NCBI GenBank assembly: GCA_942159475.1
Contig: OW804097.1
Coordinates: 116,138,169-116,202,168, forward strand
Source: Sthenelais limicola
Taxonomy: Eukaryota; Annelida; Polychaeta; Phyllodocida; Sigalionidae
Reading direction: 5' to 3'
Length of the DNA stretch: 64,000 bases
Every line of letters starts with the position of its first letter. Within the stretch, counting starts at the first letter, position 1. This document shows positions 12,901 to 22,030 of the stretch, one piece after another. The position numbers and the translations under genes were made by a program. The notes below the pieces were generated by a model that was given only the letters and a program-made list of their open reading frames with translations, did not search any database and was not told the DNA's origin.

Positions 12901-15900
12901 GGACAATAATATTTGGGTCAGATTTTCAGAAAATGTACAATTCAACTTCGCCAATCTTCTCAAATAACCCAAATTTCAGACGAAAATAAAGTTCAAAATA
13001 CAGTTCAACCTAACCAAACAGATTGCTAGAATCAATGCAATGCCGAATATACTCGAATTTACCTAGTATTGAACAAATTGCAGCCTAAAGTTGAAGAATT
13101 TTCTAAATGTGTACAGCTGCCAATTGTACATTTTATGAAAATCTGACCCATTTAGCAATTAAAAAAGGAATCATTTGTTTTTGCAACTGACTTTAGTTAA
13201 ATACCTGCCATCTGGGCTTTTACTACTTTAAGATATTTTATTGAGTACATTGCTATGTTAACATAGTAATCTCGTGATGCTCAATTGAAAAAACAATTTA
13301 ACAGACAATAGCAAGAATATTACATTTTTAACTCATTTAAATCTTGATAATTATTGATCAATTATATATGATAAGGTCGCACGACGTCATGAGTTGCAAA
13401 ATATGGAATTTGAGATATCACTATATTTGAAAAGAGGAGATCAAGGCGATTCCAATGATAGCAAACACTAGGAGACCTTATAAGTATTCCTATATTCCTA
13501 TATTTTTAAAAGTTTGCAATGTTTCTGTTTACCATCATTGGAGTCAGCTTGATCTCATCTTTTCAAATATGATGACTTCTCAAAATCAATTTTCAAAAAA
13601 TCAAAGTAGAAAAGTGGCAGATGAGTGTCAGATTAACTGTGTCCTCGTCCCTCCCACATGTGGCTCTCAATTTCTTCTTGAATTGATGTTTGTAACCACC
13701 GGGAAACGGGACCGGATGACTTCTCTATTACTAGTGGCCATACAAGTAAAGCCCTAGGCACGTTAAGTACACAGCAATGGCTCACTGCCTGGCCGGGTAG
13801 GCTGGAAACACGGTGTATATCCTCCACCCATGGGCTAATGCAATGACCACGGGCTGATGCAATGCCACCTATAGAGTATGTGTGGTAACATACAGGTAGG
13901 GTGCTGCTCCGCTCTCCATGCAGTGCAGCCATCTACATTATGGGCAAGGAACTAAATGTGTTGCAGGCCAAATAGCTATGTGGGTCAGATTTTCGGAAAA
14001 TGTACAATTGGCAGTTGTGCACATTTAGTAAATTCTGCTAAATTAGGCTGCAATTTGGTCAATACTGGATTACCAGTATTACCAGTAAAGTAACTAAATA
14101 TACTCCATACGAAGGCCTTCAAAACGCAAGGATATATTTAATACAATGTCCTAAAATTTATTAAATGGATTTATATAACTACAAGTGCTACACCCTTCAA
14201 AAATCAAAACATTTCAATAACGAGATCTTGTGAAAAAAACACTTTGAAAAATATCAATTTTGCGACTTGTGACTCATTTTCCTGGAACACATCACATTTA
14301 GCAATTAAAAAAGGAATCATTCATTCATTATATAGACAGTGGGCGGAAGACCATTGGCTAATATATATTTTTTTTTCTTTTTTATTCATTTAAGGCAAAT
14401 AGATATGTATAAGTGTTTTTATTTCCGATTTCTTTTAATACAGTTACATAATATGGAAAAAATCCAACGACTGTCCGACTGCTAGGCAAGCAGCTTTTTG
14501 AATGCGAGGAGCGTTTGTTTGCTCGTCGCTAGGCACTGGAGAACTTCCGGTTGATCAGTCAGTTCAGGTGGGTCCGTTTGCCACTTTCGATATAAATGGG
14601 TACATATGGGTAAAATTCGACACGATTGACACGCGACACGGCCGCTAAATCACGGGCGACACGGCGACACGGTCCCCTTAACGTGCGACACACACAGCTT
14701 CCAAAAAGCTGATAAAATTTGACACACGACATTGAGAAATGTATTAAAAATCGACATGAGACACACTGATTTATTTAACAGGTGACACACGACATTGTAT
14801 CGACCGTTAGTATTAATTAATGTATTGCTTAAAAAGTGACACAAGACATCATTGAATTGTTTTAAAAAGTGACATGGGACATGGAAAAAATTCTTATCTT
14901 GCGACACTCAGACACAGTCATAAAAAATGGGACCCATATATACCCCTATATAACCATATACAAAAGTATATTAGCCATCTAAATACTTATTAAAGTAACA
15001 TACATTTTACTTATTTTTCAACAGCGAACATGTATCAAAGCTAAATCTAATAATATGTATCCAATAATCTTCCATCCATCCATAATCATAACTAATTCCC
15101 AATCAAGGCAAGCCTTTAAAACATGGGACAAATAATATTTTCCTTCCGGAGACAGACTTAATACAGAAATGAACACAAATAAACTAGCTTAATCTAAACA
15201 GTAGGCCTACTTTTATATATATATGTATCTCCGGAGACATGTTTGATATTTAAATGACCTGTTAAAACTATGTTTATCTTATAATTGAGTGAATAGAGTC
15301 ACATCGCGGCGAAAAGCAGAAGCTGTCATATTGGAACTGAGGTGTGGAATGGGCGGTCCAATCAAATCATTTGTTGCTCCCCTGACAGACAAGGTCAAGG
15401 TCATGTAATCCAACCTTCGGAGAAATCGAAGTGGGAGATCTGGTGGGTCGGATCGGGAGAAAATGTACAATTCACCTTCATCAGTCCTCTCAAATAACTC
15501 AAATTTTAGACAGAAATCAGGTTAAAAATGCAGTCCAACGAAACCAAACGAATAGTTTGAATCAAGGCAATACCAAATATACCCTAATATACCTAGTATT
15601 TATCTTTTTACAGCCTATAACTATGTAGAATTGACTAAATGTGTCGATCTGAGGATTGTGCATTTTCTGAAAATCTTACACTTGTATACACAAACAAAAA
15701 TCGTGTGTACCAGTGTTTTCAGCTTTATGAAGTGTCAGAATAGTCAGAATAATAAGATGATAAAGATGTAATGATATGAAATAATGTTTATTAGCAACAG
15801 CAATAATACGTTAGTTTGAAAGTGGCCCAGTTTGATTTTCCGGCCTAAACCCTATGGGTCGGTATTCGTCCCCAATGCTCTACCTCTGGAAGCAAGGGGA

Positions 15901-16131
15901 CGGATACTTTGTCTACGTTTCCCCCAACTGCAACTAAGAAATGATCCAGGACCCAGAACCCCACCCCCACCCCAATAAAAAAAACTCTGGAACAAACTTA
16001 TAATTACGATCAAATAAAGAAATAAACAAGAGAAACGTTGTTTTGTTTTGGGGGTTTGGTTTTTTTTTATCTTTTTTTAGGGGGGGGATAAATCATATTC
16101 AATACAAATATAAGGGTACTTACTTTGCCAT
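6182..16131 (-). CDS. CARD-RING-coiled coil-NHL TRIM-like protein, six exons, 900 residues
   Basis: Six minus-strand exons join in phase: 16124-16131, 12700-12892, 10362-10534, 9451-9937, 7884-8940 and 6182-6966. They total 2,703 nt, 900 codons plus stop. Domain order: CARD (about residues 20-120, split by intron 2), RING-like (131-179), helical/coiled-coil region (about 185-330), Ser/Asn/Ala-rich linker (about 330-640), beta-propeller with NHL-type blades (about 645-900). The start ATG has G at -3 and +4 and an in-frame TAA nine bases upstream. By family, RING proteins with coiled coil and NHL are ubiquitin E3 ligases, and CARDs assemble signalling complexes. A cytoplasmic CARD-recruited E3 or adaptor is therefore inferred. 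The weakest junction is the exon 3 acceptor, chosen to keep phase. The RING lacks one canonical zinc ligand. Confidence 0.8.
7204..7413 (+). mobile_element. Family D repeat in intron 5
   Basis: About 205 bp from GGTCCAAACCCTCAGATCAG to TTTGGGCCTAGACTG, with short inverted ends. Diagnostic pieces are CTCGCTAATCGGTTTC, TTTTAATGGGAATATAATG and GAAGGGACTCTCTCAAG. Confidence 0.65.
7640..7840. mobile_element. Family B fragment in intron 5
   Basis: Internal part: GTTTGCAATATTTCTGGGTA followed by the TAAAGTAACTAGATA stretch. Confidence 0.6.
7884..8940 (-). CDS. Exon 5: end of helical region and disordered Ser/Asn/Ala-rich linker
   Basis: The acceptor is ...attttccag and the donor ACAACAG|GTTTGT. 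The first ~40 residues continue the helical region. From residue ~330 the chain is low-complexity. PPPPY (355-359) and PPPDY (619-623) are PPxY motifs of the kind bound by WW domains, one at each end of the linker. A ten-residue repeat built on ASNSEL occurs four times in tandem near residue 410. No folded domain is visible between. Confidence 0.8.
9451..9937 (-). CDS. Exon 4: RING-like domain and start of coiled coil
   Basis: The acceptor is ...gacttgtag and the donor CAG|GTCGGT. Residues 126-179 show CPAC, then SCAHHVCHTC, then CCP, fitting C-x2-C ... C-x-H-x2-C-x2-C ... C-P. The last position expected to be Cys is Leu174 (CPVL), with Asp175 and Cys179 nearby. After it comes a charged helical stretch rich in Arg, Lys and Glu (about 215-287), as in TRIM coiled coils. 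No B-box is evident. Confidence 0.8.
10045..10245 (+). repeat. AT-rich tandem repeat in intron 3
   Basis: About nine degenerate units of ~22 bp on the theme AACCCAAAAATTATTATCTAG. Confidence 0.7.
10362..10534 (-). CDS. Exon 3: C-terminal half of the CARD
   Basis: It translates to a helical segment with ALCEKLEKCEIYKLHGFVWA, resembling CARD helices 5-6 (ll..L...g...f..f..aL). In phase with exon 2, the exon must start at 10534 after a weak acceptor (gtaaag). The better-looking cag seven bases downstream would shift frame into a stop. The donor is ACAGA|GTATGT, leaving two bases that pair with exon 4. Alternative use of the two acceptors is possible. Confidence 0.65.
10614..10848 (+). mobile_element. 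Family A MITE in intron 2 of the CARD-RING-NHL gene
   Basis: Both termini are clear; flanks are CTAT/ATAT. Its edge is 79 bp upstream of the exon 3 acceptor. Confidence 0.85.
10918..11340 (+). mobile_element. Family B left part split by a family A insertion
   Basis: GGTTTCAGGAAAATGAGTCA begins near 10933. The sequence runs to 11058, then continues after the family A copy to about 11340. Confidence 0.7.
11059..11293 (+). mobile_element. Family A MITE inserted in a family B copy
   Basis: Family B sequence (GCCTGAATACG) stops at its left edge and resumes at its right (GCACCAAAATTTACG). Flanks are ACGT/ACAT. Confidence 0.85.
11356..11684. mobile_element. MITE with TAATAGGGGATTTGCAT termini
   Basis: 17-bp inverted ends, 329 bp, no coding. 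The segment TGATCTATGAAAACCAAATG and the following GCATGATGGGAAAGA recur at 49120-49155. Confidence 0.65.
11745..11840. mobile_element. Family B fragment
   Basis: Contains GTTTACCATCATTGGAATC and the following CTTCTTCAAATATAATG stretch found near the right end of family B. Confidence 0.5.
12320..12680 (-). mobile_element. Family B fragment with internal tandem duplication
   Basis: The last ~88 bp (GACTAGACACCCCAAAGATG to GCGACTTACTCA) occur twice in a row, at about 12491-12579 and 12592-12677. The second copy ends at the exon 2 donor side. Confidence 0.65.
12700..12892 (-). CDS. Exon 2: N-terminal half of the CARD
   Basis: The acceptor is ...cacttgtag before 12892 and the donor AAG|GTAGGA follows 12700. 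The exon completes the Asn codon from exon 1 and ends in phase 0. Residues 3-67 contain the CARD-like segment with the motif NVLTQHDIEQIK, matching the 'gVLT..e.e.I' stretch at helices 3-4 of CARDs. A family A MITE lies only 22 bp upstream of the acceptor. Confidence 0.75.
12915..13149 (-). mobile_element. Family A MITE beside the exon 2 acceptor
   Basis: Perfect ATTT duplication. It ends 22 bp before exon 2 of the CARD-RING-NHL gene, with its terminal CTGAC facing the acceptor. Confidence 0.85.
13380..13615. mobile_element. Two family B pieces joined
   Basis: A left-end inverted piece (GCAAAATATGGAATTTGAGA) runs to TTTGCAATGTTTCTG. It is followed directly by the piece starting TTTACCATCATTGGAG. 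Confidence 0.55.
13982..14069 (+). mobile_element. Family A MITE, left part only
   Basis: Starts normally (GGGTCAGATTTTCGG) and breaks off after GGTCAATACTGG. It joins directly to the right half of a family B copy. Confidence 0.75.
14070..14312 (-). mobile_element. Family B right half
   Basis: Runs from CCAGTAAAGTAACTAAATA to the intact terminus GTGACTCATTTTCCTGG...CACATCACAT; it follows the truncated family A copy. Confidence 0.65.
14617..14917 (+). repeat. Cryptic GACAC-dyad repeat
   Basis: About nine pairs of GACAY spaced 3-4 bases apart (for example TTGACACACGACATT, GTGACACAAGACATC), themselves 30-50 bp apart. No fixed period. Confidence 0.55.
15445..15682 (-). mobile_element. Family A MITE, diverged
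   Basis: The whole length is recognisable but the termini have decayed (GGGTCGGATCGGG ... AAATCTTACAC). Confidence 0.65.
15683..16123. other. Intron sequence, nothing specific
   Basis: C- and T-rich low-complexity patches (15960-16085) only. Confidence 0.4.
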
Positions 16132-16168
16132 ATCTCTTTATCGTTTTTCTCGTTTTCTCTTCTGAACC
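16124..16168 (-). CDS. First coding exon of the CARD-RING-NHL gene
   Basis: On the minus strand a good acceptor (cttttgcag) precedes 16168 and a strong donor (GTAAGT) follows 16124. Coding starts at 16131 and supplies only ATGGCAAA (Met-Ala and two bases of Asn). An in-frame TAA lies in the 5' part, so the ATG cannot be extended upstream. The exon therefore carries mostly 5' UTR. Confidence 0.6.
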
Positions 16169-16654
16169 CTGCAAAAGATGATCAGTCTGTTATTTCAGGG
16201 CCAAAACCAGAGTTTCACAGCAAGTTTACAAGTAGGTGTGTTTAATGAAAACAGAACGTAAAGAAACCTCCATATTCCCTATCAGTCTATGAACTATAAT
16301 ATAATAGAGAATAAGACGAATAAAAATCTTTAAATACAAATACGAGGTGCTGGTTAGTGAATACTTTTTGGACAATATCTTTGAAGAAATGGAGTCTTCT
16401 AATAATTTAATATTAAATTTTCATTATATAATACCACCGAATTCCTTTAAACTAACCCAAATTTAAGACAAAAATGAGATTCAAAATATAATTTTCATTT
16501 TTTCCTGTATTTCATTGCTATCTCCTGAAGCAACGAGAGAATCTTTCTTGACTCTTTTTCCAGAAGGGAGGCTGACTTTAGAGTGGTTATCTTAAAGTTA
16601 GTAATCATATTTTAGGTATTTCCACAGCTAAGGGACCGTTCATTTTTAACCATT

Positions 16655-16885
16655 GAGTGGGGGGGGCCAGAGAGGAGAATTTTTAGGGGGGCACCTTTTG
16701 TGTGTGGGGAGGGGGCATCTTTTTTGCACAGACTCTGAAGAGGAGCACTTTTTTGTGCAGATTCTAAAAGTGGGGGGGGGCATCTATTTTTGCACAGACT
16801 CAGAACAATGATGTGGGGGTCATGACATTTTGCACAAACATTCAAGGCTTTTAAGGGAGGGGGGGGGGATATACAATTTTGCCGA
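16655..16885 (+). repeat. Degenerate G-run repeat
   Basis: Four or five copies of GGGGGGCATCTTTTTTGCAC then AGACTCTGAA, about 45 bp apart, ending in C-runs at 16905-16932. Confidence 0.6.
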
Positions 16886-16955
16886 TGATTTTTTTGCAAA
16901 TTCTCCCCCCCTCCCTCCCCCCCCCCCCCCCCACACACACCAGTGGTTGGTTTTA

Positions 16956-17050
16956 AGATAAGATAAAAAAATCTTTTATTTGTCAAACTGCTCGACATTA
17001 CATCTTGTAAAAAGGGACAAATAGGTCTACATAGGTCTATATGTTTATAA
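16956..17050 (-). mobile_element. Retroposon 3' tail
   Basis: On the minus strand it ends GACAAATAAAAGATTTTTTT then ATCTTATCTT repeats, a LINE/SINE-like tail. A relative is at 49742-49830. Confidence 0.45.
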
Positions 17051-17407
17051 CTGTTATGAACAGTCCTTAATAATGTATACATGTTTAACCAATAGATTAA
17101 TGACCCCGTCCCCTGGGTCGACCCTCCGCCGCCCCTATATTAGCAATTTAGTATACTACTACCAGGTGCTACCCCCTGCACTGAATCAATGAGTAGATGA
17201 TCAACATTTGTTTTTTATGTTCTAACTACTAGGCCTACACACACACAAACCACAACATGTCACCCCCATCAAAGCCCGCCGCCAGTTTCAAAATATAGGC
17301 CTACATTAACTTACTTATGCAACATTGGACAATTTCACAAGAATACGTCCAGTGATACGTTTAGTTTACCATTTGCATTTCTCAAACATCAATACAATGA
17401 ATGCGAC

Positions 17408-17614
17408 TACTGTAAACGTAGGCCTATATGTTCGCGCAGTATTTATTTTCGCTAATTTCGCGCATCGACCTTTGTGCGTGAAAATAAATACTGTGCGAAA
17501 CCGACTTTAAATCCGCACGAAAAGTACCGGTACTTAGTGCGCGAAAATTAATTATATTTTAATGAGTCACAAGAAAATTTATCTGCGCGAAAATAAATAA
17601 AAACGTTTACAGTA
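17408..17614. mobile_element. MITE with TACTGTAAACGT termini
   Basis: Ends TACTGTAAACGT ... ACGTTTACAGTA, interior rich in TTTCGCGC/GCGCGAAA. Same family as 25587-25801. Confidence 0.65.
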
Positions 17615-17836
17615 GCCTACGGTATTCTGGGTACGACTCCTCAGGTAGGGTAAGTTTATTTCTGTGGATTTTGTGAATTTCTGAGAATTTAAACGCAAGC
17701 ATCTCAGCGGAGCGGAGTCTGTCTTTTACACGATGAAAAATGTTGCAATAAAAAAAAATTGCATGTTATTAAATCACAATTCCTAACCAATTCCTTACAA
17801 AAAATGATTAAAATATGAATTTACAAGTAGCCTACC

Positions 17837-18026
17837 GTAGTGGCCCGTTTATAAGCCGGGACCTGTTTGAAAGCCTCTCTTGAATGCAGGCCGGAGGTAG
17901 GCCTATTGCATGAGGTCATGAAAAATTAAATCCTCTAAAATTTAATTCTTTAAGCCTATCTCAATTTCAAGCCGGGGGGGCGGGGTCGAAAGAGATATAA
18001 GCCCGGGCTTATAAACGGGCCACTAC
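17837..18026. mobile_element. Foldback MITE with GTAGTGGCCCGTTTATAAGC termini
   Basis: Near-perfect inverted termini of about 21 bp. A smaller relative is at 24976-25070. Confidence 0.65.
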
Positions 18027-18380
18027 ACTCTACAGTAGGCCTATTTGGTGATATTCCAGCCCCACTCGTCCATGGCTCTGAATAAATGCGGTTATATGGT
18101 CTTGTGGATCACGAGTTTCATAGTCATGGATAGGCCTACAAGACTCATACACTCAATCCCTATAAAGTTACAGTAGTCGAGCACCTACCTGCCATTCCAT
18201 GCACATTGTTTATAGTCACACCTGATTAGCACCGGATAACATTACGGTAGGAGAGCTTAGGAGGTGTGCTCAGGAGGGTGGGGGTCTATAAAAACGTGTC
18301 CAAGTGGGAGAAGGGAGGAAGGGAGGGTCTCAAAAACGACAAAATATAGCGTGAGGGACTTTATGGACTGTTTCCCTTAC

Positions 18381-18560
18381 CTTACTGGATCCGATGCCTT
18401 AAAGTAAAACAAACTAAGGTGGGGCCAAAACAGGTCGTGCAGTCTGACCGTGCAACACGCGACCTGCTACATCTCACAACTAGATCAGGAGATGCAACGT
18501 TAGCTCACACAACCACCGTAAAGGTGGCAGCACCGCCGCGAGTAGTATACGAGTTGAGGA
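18381..18560 (-). promoter_or_regulatory. Possible first (noncoding) exon and promoter of the CARD-RING-NHL gene
   Basis: A good minus-strand donor (AGTAAG|GTAAGG) ends at 18381 in a locally CpG-richer stretch. It lies 2.2 kb upstream of the exon 1 acceptor at 16168. No TATA box or start site can be assigned, and the 18560 boundary is arbitrary. Confidence 0.3.
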
Positions 18561-18918
18561 ACTAATTGTGGGAATACGGCACTTGGTAATATATCGTAAC
18601 GTTAGTTGGAATTTTTAATCAGTTTAAAATTTCTCACAAATTTACAAAACTTAAGTGACATATTGCGAATATTTTGACATTCTTGTAGACTACATTAGAA
18701 AATAATTTCATATCATAAGCATCATCACCATTTCCGAAGAAATGCCTGCCTACTTTAGGCCTAGGCCTACTTGACTTTTATTTCTATTCGCTTGCAAGTA
18801 AAAAAAGCCCCAGTGCACAACGTTTTAAAGAATACAATTACAAAGTAGTAATCATTAATTCCTAATCTATTAATTAATTCCTATCCTATTCCTGTTAATA
18901 AAACATAGTCTAAAGCAC

Positions 18919-20211
18919 GATATCCACATGCACGTCGACCGTCCGATTAGCGGTCACCGTCGGACGGTTACCCTAGCGACCGTCCGACGTGCAAGTGGAT
19001 ACCACAGCCACCGTCGAGCGGTGGGTTGCTCCCGTCCGACGGTGACTCGACGGTCCCCCCTCCCGTCCATATCTAAAAATTTAGATTTGGACGGGAGGGT
19101 CACCGTCCGACGGTACCCCATCCCCAATTTTTTTTTTGAGTTTTGTTTTTTCTGGCCTTAAAAAGTGTTCTTATGCCCTGAGAACATTGCCCTGAGGTCT
19201 GGCAGTACCTTAGTACAGTGATTATTCGATTGAAATCGAATTGGGATTAATTTAGATGTTTCTCCAATTCTACTCATTGGGTAGCCTCAGACTTTAGCAT
19301 TCAGGCTATACAGGCTCTTGTACTTTTGTGGCAAAATTGTATTTATTTGTTAGACTTTTCTTATATTGTTGCTATTGTCTTTTTTTTTATCGATCTCCAT
19401 ATCATTTAATATTCCATATTATTTAATATTGATATTCACCATCTCCACGATTATTAGTTAAATCATTTCACTGAATCGATCACATAGCCTATATAGTCTG
19501 GTTTTGCTGAGCTATCCCTGGTATAGCCGGGGATCCTAGCCCTTCCTTCCATACAGTGACAATGGAGATGGATACTTAGTCTATCCCCGGTAGTATTCTC
19601 ACGATTTGACACTTTATTTAATATATTAATATAGACATTACTAATAATATTACCCCCACTATAATTGGGCCAGTCGCGTGGAATAGACTGCCTGTAAATA
19701 TTAGATCTAAGACCTAAGTGCTATTTGAAAAATGGCAACGATTGGCATATATGTGAAAGTTGAAAATTGAACCTTCCGCATGTTTCTTGTTATAACGGAT
19801 AAAGTATTAATCTGAGGTATTTGGTTATATAAAACCGTAATTAGAGAAGGTTATCAGCTTTCATCTGACGTTATAATATGTAATATATAATTTTTACATA
19901 ATTTGAAATTTTCTCAAACCAAATATCCCTTTAGCTGGAAACTGTTTAGTTCAGACGTTAGTGACTATTACAAAAGTTAGAGAGCTTCTCAAGAGCATTC
20001 ATTTGATCGATTTAATTACAATATATAGGAAGTGGTCAGAAAATACCTTTTAAATGCAAACCTTATCATCACTATATACCCATATTTGGACGTGCAAGTA
20101 GATACCGGGGACCGTCCACAGCCACCGTCCGCTGTGGCCACCGTCGGACGGGGGCCAAGGGCGGACGGTCGACGGTCGACGGGAGTATCAATTGGACGTG
20201 TAAGTGGATAC
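18919..20211. mobile_element. Element with GTATCCACnTGCACGTC-like ends and CGTCCGACGGT clusters
   Basis: GATATCCACATGCACGTC at the left is matched inverted by GACGTGTAAGTGGATAC at the right. Many ACCGTCCGAC/GTCGGACGGT motifs lie near both ends. The middle 900 bp shows nothing coding. Confidence 0.5.
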
Positions 20212-20310
20212 GCTATTTAAGGCCACTTTACAAGGCTACATAATCCCAAGGTTAGTGACGATTACGCCCTAGTCCCATTACAGGCCCACTGTATGTAGTA
20301 TTCCTTGAAT

Positions 20311-20730
20311 ATATATGTGATGTGTTTCAGGAAAATGAGTCATAGGTCGCCAAATTTGTGTTTTTCAAAATCGTTTACTTACAAGATCTCTTTGTTGGAA
20401 TATTTTCATTTTTGAGGTGTATATTTCTTGTGGTTGTATGAAAACATTTACCAAATTTCAAGACTGTTTATTAATTATATCAGTGCGTTTCTTAGATCAT
20501 TCTATTGAGTATATTTAGCTACTTTAGTGGTAATTCTTGCTCCAGAATATTGCAAACTTTCTTTTCAAAAATAGAAATATCTAACTAAAAAGATAATAAG
20601 TACTTGTTAAATGTCCTTAATGTGTACATTCATTGGAATCGGCTCGATCTCATCTATTCAAAAATGATGATGCCTCAAAATCCAATTTTCGCGACTTATA
20701 ACTCATTTTCCTGGAACATATCACATATAT
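20311..20730 (+). mobile_element. Family B MITE, full length
   Basis: About 420 bp with ~30-bp inverted termini beginning ATATATGTGATGTGTTTCAG and containing GGAAAATGAGTCA. The middle has a TTTGCAATATTTCTGG-like core. No coding capacity. Target duplication is uncertain because the ends run into AT repeats. Confidence 0.8.
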
Positions 20731-21074
20731 AATTGTGTCAGGCTGTTAGAATCGTTGGGCCACCGTACTTGTGTGTACCAGTTGCTAAGAGACCTGTATT
20801 GGCGCGAAACTAACATTGGTGTCACTGGTCGATCAGCCGTGCAAACGGACTGGTTTTTTGTTGTTATTTTGGGCGGGTTTTTTTTTAACACGGTTGATTT
20901 ATTTTTTTTCTTGTACAAGGAATACAAATAAATGTACCTAGGCCTATTAGATTGTAAAGAATTGCATTCTTTTTGGTTGTTTACCGACCCCACTAATTGA
21001 CGATCATCCTCCGACTTCTGCTCTACTTGATACAACACCGAACCTATGGGCAAATGCTCTTAGATTCTTACAAG

Positions 21075-21182
21075 ATATCCTTATGTTTATCATCAGTGGA
21101 ATCCACTGACTTCATGTCAAATATGATGATATCACAACATCCTTTTTTTTGTGAGTTAAGACTCATTATTCTGTAATGCATC
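21075..21182 (+). mobile_element. Family B right-end fragment
   Basis: TTTATCATCAGTGGAATCC then GACTCATTATTCTGTAATGC, a decayed right terminus. Confidence 0.5.
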
Positions 21183-21373
21183 AGACATTTCTTACTTTCT
21201 GTACTTATTTCTGCGGGTTCTTTAATAAGAGATTAAGCTATGCATACAATTACAAAATTCTCTGCACAAATGTACATGAACCTATTTCGTCAGGAGTGTT
21301 TTATGATGGTAAGGTAGTGACAAACACTGATAAGGAGTTAAACACAGGTGCATGTATAGTTCTTATCATAATA

Positions 21374-21611
21374 GGGTGAAGTCGACAGAAAATGCACAAT
21401 AATTCCCCTTCACCAATTCTCTGAAACAACCCAAATTTTAGACGAAAATAAAGTTCAAAATACAGTTCAACCTAACCAAACAGATTGCTAGAATCAATGC
21501 AATGCCGAATATACTCGAATTTACCTAGTATTGGCCAAATTGCAGCCTAATTTAGCAGGATTTACTAAATGTGTACAGCTGCCAATTGTATATTTTCTGA
21601 AAATCTGACCC
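21374..21611 (-). mobile_element. Family A MITE with the GGGTGAAGTC end variant
   Basis: The left end reads GGGTGAAGTCGACAG and the right end is typical. Flanks are AATA/AGTA. Confidence 0.8.
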
Positions 21612-21885
21612 AGTAACGTTGGAGGTCTGCTTGTGTTGGTAATTACTCCCAACACTCTGATATTATGGTTCGCTTCCAAGTGTGGATTGTGGAAGGACGG
21701 CTTATATGACCTTGAGCGTTAACCCTTCTTCTTTCTTCCTGTAAACACACTAAAGTAAGCTTGGAATACTATGGGGGAGAGGGTTAATGATAAACAAGAC
21801 GAGCTGTCCCCACAATCCCCCCCCCCCCCCCCGCCAAGCCGAAATAATACTATAATTGGTCCTGGGTAAGACCGTAAAGTGCCTT

Positions 21886-21889
<4 letters not shown>

Positions 21890-21916
<27 letters not shown>

Positions 21917-21955
21917 TCTCTGTCTCTCTCCCTTCTTCTCTATCTCTATTTCCTG
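21890..21955 (+). repeat. CT microsatellite
   Basis: CTCT runs with TCTCTCC interruptions. Confidence 0.8.
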
Positions 21956-22030
21956 GGTCAGATCATAAACTGCCTCCTTCTCAGCTCCCCCGCCCTTAAT
22001 ATAACCATATTAAATGTGTTGATAAGGGCG

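Noticed and set aside
13633..13932. 99-codon minus-strand frame
   Set aside because: No homology recognised, no splice support, and it lies inside intron 1 next to family B debris.
16612..17082. 156-codon minus-strand frame rich in Gly and Pro
   Set aside because: Produced by G/C runs and a retroposon tail.
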